From Chamaecrista fasciculata (lineage: Eukaryota; Streptophyta; Magnoliopsida; Fabales; Fabaceae): a stretch of DNA of 64,000 bases. A program made the translations under genes and the position numbers. The DNA lies in contig QANZ01038626.1 in NCBI GenBank assembly GCA_003254925.1, positions 62,001 to 126,000 of the forward strand. Direction: 5' to 3'. The first letter of the stretch is position 1. Each line of letters begins with the position of its first letter. Positions 11,109-24,073 of the stretch are shown piece by piece. The notes beneath the pieces were generated by a model that saw nothing but the letters and a program-made list of their open reading frames with translations, ran no database searches and was not told where the DNA came from.

Positions 11109-11952
11109 GGCCAAAACTTCATTTTGGTTCCCATTATTTATTCCAAATTCTGTTAGGGTCCCTAATATTTTTTTATTTCATTTTGGTCTTTAATATTTTT
11201 CCAAAGTTTTGTATTGGTCCTTAATAAGTTCCATGATTGGTCCCTAACTACTGAATATGGTCATATCTCTCTTGTTTCAATTTTGAGCATGAGGGAATAA
11301 GAGCCATGAGTTTTTTCTTTACTCAGTTGAGACAGTTGACAAACAAGGTAAAATCGATCTTGGAATCAAGTTCGGAAGTGGGCCGCTCGTTTCATGAAGT
11401 TGATCATATTTTTTTTCATATTAAGTCTAAATGCGACAAAATCGGAGTTACAAATTACTATTCTTGATGAGTTCTTTCTCTACTCATTTGGAGTCGTTGG
11501 CAAATTAGATCAAATTATACACCAATAGTGGGTTTGGTCAAAATACAAATACAAACTTTCGAAGCATTATTTGATTTTGTTTGTCGACTGCCCCAAACTG
11601 GGCAAAGAAAGAACGAGTAACTCGTAATTATAATTTCGAGGGATTTGAGTATAAAATTAAATGAGATAGATATGCCAACTTTATGGAATGAGTGGCCTAC
11701 TTTCAGACCCAAGTTGACTTCATTTGTTGACATACAATTCCAATTAGGCAAAGAAATAATTTGACAAGAGTAACTCATATGTCTAGTTTCGTCACATTCA
11801 AATTTAGAATGAGAAAGATATAATTATATTTAGTAGTTACGAACTAAAATAAAACTTTTGAGAAACATTAAGGATTAAAATGAAATTAAAAAATATTATG
11901 GACCAAAATAAAATTTAAGATAAATATTAGGGACCGAAATAAAGTTTTGACC
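11109..11952. mobile_element. MULE-type long-TIR element ('catatctctc' family)
   Basis: The ends are GGCCAAAACTTCATTTTGG and the inverse, followed by mirrored GGTCCCTAATATTT and an internal segment rich in catatctctcttgtttcaa and gagttacgagtta phrases. Flanks AACTTCTAA and AACTTTCAA agree at 7 of 9 bases, so this is probably an older insertion. Seven similar elements lie in the window. The reading frame at 11515-11778 is inside it and is not a gene. Confidence 0.7.
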
Positions 11953-12180
11953 AACTTTCAAATAGAGGTGACAATTTTAATTTTGTCTCCTGCAAATAAT
12001 CGATAACTTTTGTAATCATTCAAAAATATCGTTACGCTTTGGTCACACAATTTAATTACAACTCAATCATATTTCATTATGTAGTACACTTTTTAGTCTA
12101 CAAAAAATAAATGTAGTCTACTTTCACTACTGAATTATTATAACTTATAAAACTTTCTTCTTCTCTTTATATTTTTAGAG

Positions 12181-13344
12181 TAGATTATACTTTGATACCT
12201 TGTTATTTAGTCATATTTTACCTTGGTACCGTGTGGTTTAAAAAGTGATATTCTGGTACCCTATAGTATTCTCTATTAATGTTTTGGTACCTTGAGCTTT
12301 AATTCTGTTAGAAAACTAATGAAACTTGACACTTTTGGGCATATTTCATAATTTTAACCAAATTTGGGAGATAAAAGAAAAATTTAATGTAGGGAAAAGA
12401 GGCTGAAGTTATTGAAACACCCATAAATATTTAAATATCTTCAAAACAGTTCCTACAACACACAAAATTCTAGAAATATAATTTCATGACAAAATTTAAT
12501 TTTTTGGATTCGTTGCAATGAGTAGGTTCTAGATATGCAATATATTTTTGAAAAATATATCTCTATCAATTATTATTTCTTACTCCAAAGTGTTATATTA
12601 TAGTGACAGAATAGGAAATCATGTGAAAATTTTTAACTCTGTCTGCTCTCAAATTTTTACTACAAACTTATAAAAATATGGAGATCTCAAATATAATAAT
12701 TAAAAATTTGGGATTTTTAGTTTTTAATTTTTGCTTATATACTTTTAAGCTAGTTTTATACCAGTATTAGGAGTTTTTGGTTTAGAATTTTTATAAATTA
12801 GCAAACCTAATAGTTTAAAATTTGTTATATTTGAGATCTACATATTTTTATAAGTTTGTGGTAAAAATTTGAGAGCTAACAGAATTAAAATTTTCACTTG
12901 ACTTTTTGTTCTAACACTATAATATAACACTTTTTTATTAATAATAACGGATAGAGATAAAATTTTCAAATATAAATTGCATATCTAGAATCTACTCATC
13001 AGAATGAATCCAATGAAATACATTTTGTCAAGAAATTATATTTCTAAAATTTTGTGTTTTTAAGGACTGTTTTGAAGATATTTAAATATTTTTGGGTGTT
13101 TTAGTAATTTCAACCTCTTCTTTCTGCATTAAAATTGCTTTTTATCCTCCAAAGTTTGTTAAAAATATGGAATAGCCCCAAAAATGCTAATTTTTGTTAG
13201 TTTTCTAACAAAATTAAAGTTCAGTGTACCAAAAGTGTACGTTAACGGAGAATACCACATGCTATCATAATGTCACTTTTTAAAGCACAAGATACTAAAG
13301 TGGAATATGACCAAACTACAGAGTACCAAAATGTAATTTATCTA
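12181..13344. mobile_element. 1.16-kb foldback element, nearly all inverted repeat
   Basis: The left arm (TAGATTATACTTTG, TTTGATACC, TGGTTTAAAAAGTGA) is mirrored at the right (TCACTTTTTAAAGC, GAGTACCAAAATG, ATTTATCTA). The inner parts are mirrored too (AAATATTTAAATATCTTC against GAAGATATTTAAATATTT), so the arms are about 550 bp with little loop. No clean duplication was found at the ends. Confidence 0.7.
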
Positions 13345-13533
13345 TTTTTTAAACTTAAAGTAGGTCATATAACTTGTTCAATAGAATGGCTGCCAACAGA
13401 AGATTATCAAATATACACAACTTAAGTTAAAATCTCTTTGATGACCGTTAATTTAAGTCTCTCATATATGTTTGTGTTCGAGATCGACTCCATCTTAATT
13501 TATATTTTCATCCCAAATGTTAATGCATGCATG

Positions 13534-13838
13534 CAGGGGCGGAGGGAGAGGGGTCAGCAGGGGCTATAGAGAAAAAAATAGGTCAATATCTTATTTTAGT
13601 CCTTAATGATTTCTCTAAAGTTTCATTTTGATCCTTGATATTTTTTCATTCTATTTTGGTCCTTAATTTTTTCTAAAAGTTTCATAATTGGTCTTCAACT
13701 ATTAAATGTGATTATATTTCTCTATCTCAAACCCAAAGTTCCTAAAAAAATATTAGGGACCAAAACAAAATTTTGAATAAAATTTTGGTCAAAAAAAAAT
13801 TTTCAGCCCCCTAGTATAAAATCCTGGCTCCGCCCCTA
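13534..13838. mobile_element. hAT-type non-autonomous element with 8-bp duplication
   Basis: The left end is CAGGGGCGGAG and the right end CTCCGCCCCTA, the classic plant hAT terminus. CATGCATG is duplicated exactly at 13526-13533 and 13839-13846. The interior carries 'ggtccttaat' phrases of the MULE-type family, suggesting a nested or recombined element. Confidence 0.85.
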
Positions 13839-13937
13839 CATGCATGCATACAAATCCCATTGCTCTGATCTACTTCCAACTAAACATTGCTTAAAATTTA
13901 TTTTCACCTTAATGTTATATGAATTTCCGTACGTCTT

Positions 13938-13992
13938 GATAATTAAATAGTTACTTTTAACTTTAAAAAAAAAAGATAATTAAATAGTTACT
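13938..13992. repeat. Micro-insertion with A-tail and 18-bp perfect direct repeats
   Basis: GATAATTAAATAGTTACT occurs at 13938-13955 and 13975-13992, separated by TTTAACTTTAAAAAAAAAA. The structure is as in the AGGCC micro-insertions, but without that core. Confidence 0.5.
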
Positions 13993-14512
13993 GATAAATT
14001 AATTAGTGCTCCTATCATCACAAAGTACCTGGATAATCCTAACACCAATCTTTTCTTAATTTCTTTCTTTCTTTCTGTCTTTTTGACTAATCAAGAGTTA
14101 AAGTGCTAAAATTCACACTTCATTATCCAAAACTTTGTGATTAAGAGTCAACGTACTTTCACATTTACATGTGTCTGTATCCCTTAAAAGATAGCACTAC
14201 GTTCTGGTCTTTCACTTATTCTACAAGTAGCTCGATTTACTTTAGATAGAGGGGGGAATAAACAAGGACCATTTCAATTTTCAAATTTAAATATGTACAA
14301 CTAGCTAATCCAACTTATGATCTTCATTTTTGTAAAATATATAATTTCTTATTATTAATGAAAAACACTTACTTGATTTACCCACAAAGGGTTCACTCCA
14401 TAGTGGAATGGACTAATTTCTCACATTATGGTGAAGTCAACTTCAATCAAACGCCTTCAATAGACATATGATATTTGTGGGGAAAAAAATGCTCACTCTC
14501 CCTATCACTATA

Positions 14513-14518
<6 letters not shown>

Positions 14519-14552
<34 letters not shown>
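14519..14552. repeat. (TA)n microsatellite
   Basis: A run of alternating T and A of about 34 bp. Confidence 0.9.
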
Positions 14553-14553
<1 letters not shown>

Positions 14554-14620
14554 TCTGCTTCACACTATATATTTAACTCTCTTTTTTTGTATATATAATC
14601 TTCTTCTATTTACTATTAAT

Positions 14621-14826
14621 TATTATTAGAGTAAATTAATAATTTCTAAATTGAAAACTTCATCTCTACAAAATTAAAATATACATTTTAGTCCCTAAAA
14701 GATTAAAACGATAAGGACTAATAAAGATACTATTTTAGTCTTTTAAAGACTAAACTATGTATTTAGATCTTTTAAGAATTAAATTATTAATTTGATGATC
14801 TTTGAATGACCAAATTGTTAGTTCAC

Positions 14827-14830
<4 letters not shown>
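14621..14830. repeat. Palindromic MITE-like repeat ('tttagtccctaaa' family)
   Basis: Inverted phrases TTTTAGTCCCTAAAAG and TTTTAGTCTTTTAAAG; the right end GACCAAATTGTTAGTT matches the copies near 33546 and 53943. ATTATTA-rich sequence on both sides blurs the duplication. Confidence 0.5.

Positions 14831-14873
<43 letters not shown>
14827..14873. repeat. (TTA)n microsatellite
   Basis: About 15 copies of TTA in a row. Confidence 0.9.
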
Positions 14874-14874
<1 letters not shown>

Positions 14875-15237
14875 GGACAATATTATAATTATTATTAATG
14901 AACTGGAATGGAGTGTGGTAGTGGATCCTAAATTAGGCCCATCTCAAAGTGACACTTTAAAGATACAATTACAACAATTAAGGGTTTTGTATGTGCTGAA
15001 AGCCCAAGTATAGGCCTAAGTGTATGCCAGCACATTCATTTATTAACTATATATTGTATTGTTGACCAGAAAAACATATTAACTATTGTATATATTGAAG
15101 TTAATAAGAATAGGTTATGAATAAATCAACTACATATTTTTTTGAGAAAAATTATATTTTAATCCTCGATAAATATAGGGTGACTTACAATTTAATGATT
15201 AAAAAATTATTATTGTCAAATGAGTAATGATATTCCT

Positions 15238-15375
15238 TGCAATGTCACCTTATACTCAAATTTTGCATATAATTGTATGGTTCCATCAATATAATATTAA
15301 CTTAAGAGTTTTATATTTGCATAAAAATTTGAGTGTAAAAGTGATATTGTGTGGTTCCATCAATATAATATTAAC
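15238..15375. repeat. Small hairpin element beside a 24-bp direct repeat
   Basis: TGGTTCCATCAATATAATAT plus TAAC occurs at about 15278-15301 and 15352-15375. CTTATACTCAAATTTTGC is mirrored by GCATAAAAATTTGAGTGTAA between them. This could be a tiny foldback with a local duplication. Confidence 0.4.
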
Positions 15376-15379
15376 AGAG

Positions 15380-16109
15380 ATTTGGGTATAAGGGTAACAC
15401 CCAAAATAGTTTTATCTATGAGACTAAATTGATGGTAAGGATCTTTAAAAAAAATTAAATTAAAAGTCATTTTATTTGTTGAAGAGCAAAATATAATTTT
15501 AATCTTGTCTATTCCATAAATATATATATATATATATACATTGTTCTAAGGTCATAATAAGGAATTAATAAATAAATAAATAGTTTGAATTTCAAAATAT
15601 CAGTTCAATCCCAATGTACTATGATTTTAAATAGTTAAATAATTGTTTAAGATGTAAATAAAGTATATTTTAATTAGCCAATAGTTGATTGTTTGAGATA
15701 GTAAGTACTCTACTCATCATGGATCCATTTTCCATATTTTAATATTTGGATATTCGAAACACATATTTTAGTTTTTTATTTTCTTTTCATAAACATAAAA
15801 TATTTAATTTATACAGATAACGTTTATGTAAGGACTAAATTGCAATTTTATGATAAATTCTAGAGGAAAAAGAGGTTTTCTCTTAAATAGAGAACATAGA
15901 AGCAAATGGAAAGGTTGTTGGTTGGTCTCTAGATGAGTTAATGTTTAGCAAAATGATACAAAACCCACATCAAAAACTAAGCATTGATTGCAATGGGATG
16001 ATGGCAAAGTTGATTGATTTGTTTGGTACCCCCCTAACTAATTCATAAACTTATAATTATTAGAAAACATGTCAACTCCAAAGTCCACATTTTGTGTGTG
16101 TGCAAGTTG

Positions 16110-16146
<37 letters not shown>

Positions 16147-18012
16147 TATTTATACATAGGCCCTTCCCTTTCTTTGCTTCTCAAGACCTCCACAATAAAA
16201 TTAACTCCAATTAATTATCTATCTAGCCATTCCCAAGGGTCTCAAATATATAGTACTCCATGCTTGTGTGAATCATAAATAGATCTGGTTTATTTTATTT
16301 TTATTATTATGAGACTTATTGATTTGAAAAAAAATTATTATTGGAATTATGAAATATATTGATATAAGATACCGCGTGTTCAACAAAAAAGTGAAAAGTA
16401 AACTCAACAACAAAAAAAATTAAACAAATCAAATCCCAATTTCTTCAATTCTTGTTAATTAATCAATTTAGGTTACCGTTTAAGTTGTCAATGTCAAGAT
16501 TTTAGATGAGAGATTGGTATGTGTCACGAACTTTTGTAACAACAATATTAATTGTAGGATAATAAGAAGGGCCCAACACCATGTGATGCCAATGTCATGT
16601 CTAAGAATAATTCACCAAACTCCTAATTATGCCCAATCCAATCTGGAATAATAATATTGCTCACATTTTGGATTTCTCCCACCCTTTTTTACACTTGGAT
16701 TATTAATTATACAAATATGTGTCACTCCATAAATTAATAATTCATTTTGATCCCACCTATCTTTATTTTTAAACATGAATAATTATATATTGATAACAAC
16801 ATTTTAAATCAAACTTAAATATATTAATAATGTAGTACTTAATTGTTCTTAGCTAATGTGTTCACTAATCCATTATAAAATATTGATATGACAATTGGAA
16901 CGGATATTAAAAAATACTCGTCAATTCTCCCCTAAAAAGTATTCAGTATTCCTTAGATACGGGATATCATAAAGTGCAAGTAGTGAAAAATTAAAATTAT
17001 AAAATGTCGAATGGATAAGGTTATTGCTTCAATTACTTAATATTTGTTTAAAATGAACAGGTAATCAATATACCCAACAATCGATACTCTATAATATAAA
17101 TATTTTATTATATTTATAAATATTTTATTATTTTATTTTTATTGACAGACATAGGTATTGAATATAGTAATTTTTTAATTAGGATATCTTATCCTATGTA
17201 TATCTATTATTTTTGGATACGTAGAATATTTTGCAGACTCATGAAATATCAAATAAGATATAAATATAAATATTAATTTATCAAATATAGATAGAGTACA
17301 GATATTAGATAAGATAAATAAATATAAATATAAATATAAATAGTGACAAATTGTCATCCCTAATAAAGTACTTCCTTCTATTAACTAAAGATTAGTTTAT
17401 TTTAGGCATAATAATAATAATTTAATAACAGAAATTAATTATATTCTTAAAATTAATGTATGAAGGTTGGTAATGGTACATGAAGTGGTGACCACAAGTT
17501 GACGGCCAAGATTTAGGTAAAGGGAAAACAATTCCGTCTTGACTAGTGCACAAATTAAATCCAAGAAAACCACTTTTCCATTTGTTAAATCAATGTGAAT
17601 GGACCACTTCTTCATTAAATCCTTAAATATATCTCCCAAATTAAATAGGTAGCTAGGTTTTATGTATATAAAATAAATATCTATTTTATATGGATTTGAA
17701 TGGGTATAGAAGAAAAATGTTGGCAAGATATGGTGTTGGGCAGGTGGGGATACTTATGAACAAAAAGAGATAAGATTGAATTTGCTTGCTTCCACATTTG
17801 CATTTGCATCAAATTAATTAAAGACACAATAATTGTAATACAATAATACATATATATATATATATAAATTTTGGATATATATATATATATATATATGCAA
17901 AAGAATAATCTAATCCTTAAAAGATAACAAATTACTTAATTTAATCTTTCAAAAATGAAATTATACAATTTTATTTTTAGAAGATATAATTATAATTAAT
18001 TTAATCTTTTTT
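15380..18012. other. AT-rich intergenic DNA with a possible hAT relic
   Basis: No coding region is seen. A (TA)n run lies at about 16114-16143. The stretch 16885-17362 starts near TATGACAATTGG and ends CAAATTGTCATCCCTA, a hAT-like right terminus, with a very AT-rich core; it may be a decayed hAT element. Parts around 15880-16030 and 17440-17760 are less repetitive but show no open frame. Confidence 0.35.
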
Positions 18013-18018
18013 AGATAC

Positions 18019-18598
18019 TGATACATCACTATTTGGGCGTACGTCTAGTAGGCCTTCGCTCCAGGCCTCCTCCCCCTCCAAACCCCTCAAGGCACACTCG
18101 AACCGGTCGAAATACATCCAGGATTATGACATTCGCCCCCAGCTTGACGCAATCACTCACGATTGCCTTGCTCCGCAATTCTCGGCCTCCATCCTTGCTG
18201 GAGATCGTGGACCACAGACTTGGTCATACCCACGTTCTCTAGTCCGCTGCCGCCCGCCCTATAACGCGGTACGCAATCACCCACGATCGCCTTGCTCCGC
18301 AAATCTCGGTCTCCACCACTCTCGCTGGTGGGGATCGTGATCGACTACGTGGTGCGCCCCGCGCGTTGGCCACCACTCTCACCCTGCTCTATAAATAGAG
18401 CTCAACCCAGCAGACAAAGGTTAGCCACTTCTCACCTTTCAGAATTCTCTTGCTCTCACATCTCTCATATTCTAACTTGAGCGTCGGAGTATTCTTCGCA
18501 GGGCCCCTGTGAAGTTCTTGTAGATACTTGGACGATCAACTTGCTCTTGCAGCCCTCACTTGTTGAACTAGGTAAGCCTGTCCTTTTCTAGTTTATCA
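18019..18598 (+). mobile_element. Solo LTR of an LTR retroelement (580 bp)
   Basis: It begins TGATA and ends TATCA. The 5-bp sequence GATAC is duplicated exactly at 18014-18018 and 18599-18603. Inside are a TATA box (TATAAATA at 18390-18397) and the downstream phrase AACTTGAGCGTCGGAGTATT common in the R region of plant gypsy LTRs. It is much more GC-rich than its surroundings. No internal domain is left, so it probably arose by LTR-LTR recombination. Confidence 0.85.
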
Positions 18599-18603
18599 GA
18601 TAC

Positions 18604-19246
18604 TAATCACAATTTAACGTAATTTTAAATTTTATTAAAATAATAAACGGTTGAGATCATATATATATATTAAATTTAAATTGATATTTATTTAAGAAAA
18701 AAGTTGATAATTTAACAAAAGAGTTAAATTAATTATTATTTCATCTAAGTGATTGAAAAAGTTATAATTACATCTTTCAAGAATTAAATCATATAATTTT
18801 ACTTTTTTAAAAAATTAATTGATCCATTATATTTTTTAGGGATTAAATAATTAACTTACTCTATAATTAATAGATGTCTATATATAAATATTAATTAATG
18901 AAATTTAATTTTTCTGATAAAATAAGAGAGAGAGGGTTTAATTTGATGCATGGGAAGAGAGGGTTTAAATATAATTAGTTTAGTGAAAGAGATAGAAATG
19001 ATGTCTCACAATCAACTCTTAGCAAATAGCAACCAATACCTAACAATATGGGCAACCATACATATGAGCCACACACTATCATATCCCCTTTCTCTCTCTA
19101 TCTCTCTTCCACTCTCTCTCATCATTTCACTCACAGACATCTCACCAAACTCTCTCAACTTTTCCTACCAGCTACATTTTTGCTATCATGCGCCGGGTGT
19201 ACACAACCACACCATCTATATCACCATGAATGAGATGTACCATACA
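18604..19246. other. AT-rich and CT-rich intergenic DNA
   Basis: A short GAGAGGGTTTAA direct repeat lies near 18929 and 18957, and a CT-rich stretch at 19085-19160. No gene is recognised. Confidence 0.4.
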
Positions 19247-19255
19247 TATTATAAT

Positions 19256-19726
19256 AGTCAAAAAGATAATTTTGGTATTAAATGTATGTTTTAATGTCTA
19301 TTTAGTCTTATATACTTTTAAATTTTCAAATTGGTCTTAAACATTATTTCATTTTGATCTTAAACTATTAAATATGATAATATTTATCTCGTTTCAAGTT
19401 TAAATTTGACGAGTTTATAGTTACGTATTGTTCTTAAAGAGTAATTTCTCTATCTAACTGAAATCGTTAGCAAATGAGTTCAAATCAGTCATGAAAATAA
19501 ATTGCCCATTTCATGGTTAAACAAGCATAATTTATCTTATCTCTCGTTTCAAATGCAAATACGATAAATTCAGAGTTACGAGTTACTCTTAACAAGTCAT
19601 TTGAACTTGAAATGAGAGACGAGAAAAATATGACTAAATTCAATAATTTTTTTTTACCAAAATGAAATACAAAAGACCAAAATGAACATTAGGTCATACA
19701 TTTAGGACCAAAATAACCCTTTAACT
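19256..19726. mobile_element. MULE-type element ('catatctctc' family) with 9-bp duplication
   Basis: The ends are AGTCAAAAAG and CTTTAACT. TATTATAAT is duplicated exactly at 19247-19255 and 19727-19735. The interior shows tttcaagttt and gagttacgagttactc phrases in inverted copies. Confidence 0.8.
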
Positions 19727-19736
19727 TATTATAATT

Positions 19737-21458
19737 AATCAATTATGTATGTATATATATGTATGTGCATGTACGTGATTCATGTAGGTTGGTTATGTTT
19801 GTGATAAGGTCATTATCATGGTTTGGTGAGGCTGAGGCCCATCACTGGCCCAACTCTATTAAACTCTGCTAATTAAGCCCTATTCATCAGGGCAAATTTT
19901 TTATAATCAACTTAATGCCAAAATTAAACACTACATATATATAGCATGCCTTTGATTTCCCATAGTAATATAATTAATTACAAAATCAAACTCATCATGA
20001 TTTGTATAATTATTTAAAGTTTAGGGAACCGTCCTACCTAGCTAACTTACACAAAATTGTATATGCTACAATATGAGTTCTTGTAATACTATCTTCTTAT
20101 CTAGTTCTTAAGTCAGAAAAAAGAATTAAGAGTAAGATGAGATGTGTAACTTTTAAAGAAAACCTTTTTATAAATTAGATCGTTATAATTGTCTTTCATA
20201 ATGGGTAAATCATGAAATATATAGATAGTTACCAAGCAAGAAGTGAGAGAGATAAACCTAATTATTAGGTTCTAATAATCAATATCATGCATATATAATA
20301 TATATAACACATATGTATATTGTGAAATGCAATTAATATGAATGAGAAAAGGGTTGAGATGTTGCTATCACTGGCCTGACAAGTGGGTTTGGCAATTAGC
20401 AACTTGTTCATTGCATCCTATATATGCTTGCAAATATGTGGCTCACCACTCTTTAAAACCCTTCAACTTCCCAAAATCTCATCCAATATTCTTCCTTCTT
20501 CTTCATATGTAAATATAAAATTATAAACAACTAGAGAAAAGGACTTGTACTCCGGAGGACTCTTATCACTTTTCATACCTAGTCACATATTTTTTTTTTT
20601 TTTTAAAAAAAGGAAAGATACAAAAATTAAATTAACTACTATTGATCCTTCTATTTTACTCAATTTTTAATTCAAGACTTATAGTTTGATCTTTGTATGT
20701 ATAGTCTTATATGTTTTGTAGTTCAAGTTTTGTAAATAAGATTCTGTCACTTCTTATTGAGATTTGTTGGCTCAGCTAATGAAGTATATATATATATATA
20801 TGATATTAGGATTATAAATATGTATATAATTATTGTTTAGGAAATCATACCTGATCAGAAATCGACCAGTGATTCAGTCTGATTTATCCTTAAAACTGCC
20901 TAGCTCAAGAACTAACCCATTTTATTTTGTTATATATATATATATATATATGTGGGTCAAAGTTTGTTGAATGTTGATCATAAATCTCAACTTGATAATA
21001 AAATCTCATTTGTTGATATTGATATTGATGAATATTATGAAAGTTGATTATATTATATTTATATTAATTCATATTAATATATGAAACTTGTATTTATAAC
21101 ATTGTTAATTTACTTTTTTTTTATTTCGCTGTTAATATTATAATTATATTTTATAACTTAGTTATGGTTATTTGTATTAAAATTTTATCATATTTAGATC
21201 TTTTCTGTAACGATTTACTTATTTGTCCTCGACCCTAATCAATTAATTAGAACAAAATAATCTCAGGTCATAGGATTAGAGTAATCTCACTCCCTTTGAT
21301 GGATTAAAAAACCCAAATTCTATACCATTTTATGAAAATGTTATATTATCGATACTATATTTTAAATTTGCATATCGAACGCATAATTTGTTTAGTTTGA
21401 ACCTCATAATCCCGGGAGTCAAGACTATTTCTTTTATTCCCATCAAAGCATCCCCTCA
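19737..21458. other. AT-rich intergenic DNA
   Basis: Short (TA)n runs lie at about 20786-20800 and 20931-20951. Nothing else is recognised. Confidence 0.45.
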
Positions 21459-22026
21459 GGGTAAAATGGCAAAAAGTCCCCTAAACTTTAATAGAAAAAG
21501 TTCTTATACTTTTAAAAGTGATGAAATACTATCAAGTTTTAGTTTTGTGTAAAAGATCTATTTTGTTAATATTCTTATTCAATAATAATAACAAGAATAT
21601 AAGTTTCTTTATAATTTTATCATTGTTATGTTTCATTTTGATTCAAAGTTAAAATAACTATTGTTGTAGTTGAGGTTAACCAAAAAAAGGCAAAACGCAT
21701 AATTTTGGTCGTCAAATTTTATATAAATTTTTTATTTCGACTATAAAATTCATTTCTTGTTAATTTTATTTAAATGAAATTATGAGATGAGGATAAAATC
21801 AATAAAAAATGTGAAATTTTAAAGACAAAATTAACAATAAGCAAATAACTTTGAGGATGAAATAAAAAATTGATGTAAAATTTGAAGAACAAAAATGTGC
21901 TTTTACCTAATAAAATAAATTTTGAATGAAAAATCTTAATAAAATAGACTACTATCTACTTGTAAAAAATTAAAAAGTTCAAAAGATCTTTCGTCAATTT
22001 TTAAAAGTTTTAGAAATTTTTTACCC
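21459..22026. mobile_element. TIR element with a second element nested inside
   Basis: The ends GGGTAAAA and TTTTTTACCC are mirrored, with AAAGTCCCCTAAACTTT opposite AAAAGTTTTAGAAATT. No target duplication was found, and the ends are approximate. Confidence 0.45.
21689..21907. mobile_element. Nested small TIR element
   Basis: GGCAAAACGCATAATTTTGG is mirrored by the right end CAAAAATGTGCTTTTACC, with GTCAAATTTTATA opposite. It lies inside 21459-22026. Confidence 0.45.
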
Positions 22027-22333
22027 GATAAATAAAATTAAGAAGATATACATTTTAACCTAAAATTTAATCAACATATGCTTTGATTAATAGAATCTTC
22101 ATCACCCAAGACATTCAACATATCACAACATCACCAAACAAACAATATTTATCTTACGGATCGATCACAACGCCTCTACTTTCTGCAATTATATTTTAGA
22201 TTCGTTTCCTTTCCTGTTAGTTTGTAAGGTTTTATTAAAAATAAATTTACACTAACTAATTGCTAATTGGTTAACTTTGATTAACAGTATGAATTATGGG
22301 ATAAATAATTTTTAAAATAGAATTAATGATACC

Positions 22334-22515
22334 AAGAAAGATTGGTCCAATTGATAGGAGTTTACTTATAATTCATAAGGTCGTAAGTTCTATTCCTGTT
22401 GGTAATGTGGGGATGTTTTGGTAGGCGGTCTGTAAATACCTCTATAAACGTTCATAAAGTTCGAAGATAGGTTGTGACTTTAGTGATCCAACTCACATAA
22501 AAGAGAGAATAGTTA
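22334..22515 (+). repeat. SINE-like element with A/B box phrases
   Basis: TTGGTCCAATTGATAGGAGT resembles an A box. GGTCGTAAGTTCTATTCC, about 30 bp later, resembles a B box (GGTTCGAANCC type). This spacing is that of tRNA-derived SINEs. The tail and duplication are unclear. Confidence 0.45.
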
Positions 22516-22631
22516 ATATTTTGGTGAAAATATTTAAACATAATATGGTAATTAATTAACTTAATAGAAATTATTATATAGAAACAAAACCCTAATATGG
22601 AACAAACATATATCTATATATTTAAATTTTA

Positions 22632-23070
22632 GTTTAAAGTGAACTTTTAGTTTCATAACTTTGGCAAAGGTCACAATTTGGTCCCATAAATTTTTTTGTT
22701 GCAATTTTGGTCCCATAACTTTGGCAAAGGTCTCAATTTGATCCCATAACTTTTGAACACGTCCTACCGTTGGTCCCAAGCTTATTTTCATCCATTTTCT
22801 GTCTTTAAAGATGATCTGACATACTGAGTTGAATGATGACATGGCAAATATGGATGAAGTGGATTTAACGGCAAATAATAGATAGAAATCAACTTGGGAC
22901 CAACGGTGAGACGTTTTCAAAAGTTATGGGACCAAAATTGCAACGAAAAACGTTATGGGACCAAATTGAGACCTTTGCCAAAGTTATGGGACCAAAATTG
23001 CAACAAAGAAAGTAAAAGAACCAAATTGAGACCTTTTCCAAAGTTATGGGACCAAAAGTGCACTTTAACC
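22632..23070. mobile_element. MULE-type TIR element with 9-bp duplication
   Basis: The ends are GTTTAAAGTGAACTTTT and CAAAAGTGCACTTTAACC. TAAATTTTA is duplicated exactly at 22623-22631 and 23071-23079. The body repeats CATAACTTTGGCAAAGGTC and its inverse several times. Confidence 0.85.
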
Positions 23071-23448
23071 TAAATTTTATATCAATTTGTTAAATTTCGT
23101 CTTTAAAGTTTTATATATTTTGTCGATTTTATTTTTTACTTTTATTTCATCTAATGAACTAATAACGGCCTTCACATAAAGATTAAGGGTATGTAATGTG
23201 AAATTTCTAAGTAAAAAATTTAAATCATAAGTCAAATTGAAAACAATGATACAGTATTATTAATTTGGGTAAATTACAAATTAGGTATATGTGATTAGGT
23301 CGAATCTCACATCACTGCCGTGTGGTTTAAAAAAATCTCAGTTTGGGTACCTAAGGCATGCGCCCTTTAGCAATTAGGGTACATGTGGTTTTGTTCTGTC
23401 AATTTTAACGGAAAATGCTGATGTGACACTCTCGTGACTCAGTGAAAA

Positions 23449-24073
23449 ATCAAATTTTGGTCTACGAACTATGGGATAAGTTTCATTATGGTCCTAAAAC
23501 TATTTTTTATTTCATTTAGGTCCTCAAATATTCATATTTGTTCCATTTTTTGTCTCAAAAATGTTTTTCATATGGTTTACACCAATATGCCTAACCTAAA
23601 TAATTAAGATGAATAATTTCTCTCAAATATAAGAGTGATCACAGGCTGGGTCAGGCCAGACCTGAAAAGCCGACCCGGTTAGACTCAGGTCGGGCCATCG
23701 AGTCCGACCGAGCAAACTGGGCTACTTTATTTAAAAAAAAAATCATATTTTTTATTTAACCCATTGATTTATTATATATATTTTTTATGTTTTTGTTCAC
23801 CCCTACTCAAATACGTAATAATAAGTGAGTTGGCAAAGAGAGGAAGAGAAATTTTCATTCTTAGTTACAAATTGGAGATAAATTTGTGGTTGATTTTTTT
23901 TTCTACTTTATGACTAAGAATAACGGTGAAAATTCCGATAAAATCACATTTTGGAGATCAAAAAGAAAAAAAAATATGAAAGTTTGAGGATAAAAATGAA
24001 ACAAAAAATAGCTTTTATGACCAAAATGAAACTTACCCCATAGTTTGAGAACCAAAAATGAGATTTTAACCTT
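23449..24073. mobile_element. MULE-type element, middle member of the nest
   Basis: AATCAAATTTTGGTC...AACTATGGGATAAGTTTC is mirrored by GAAACTTACCCCATAGTT...ATGAGATTTTAACC. It interrupts the outer element. Confidence 0.6.
23630..23805. mobile_element. hAT-type MITE, innermost member of the nest
   Basis: The ends are TAAGAGTGATCA and TGTTCACCCCTA. CTCAAATA is duplicated exactly at 23622-23629 and 23806-23813. The interior is GC-rich at the left (gctgggtcaggccagacc, gacccggttag). Confidence 0.8.
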
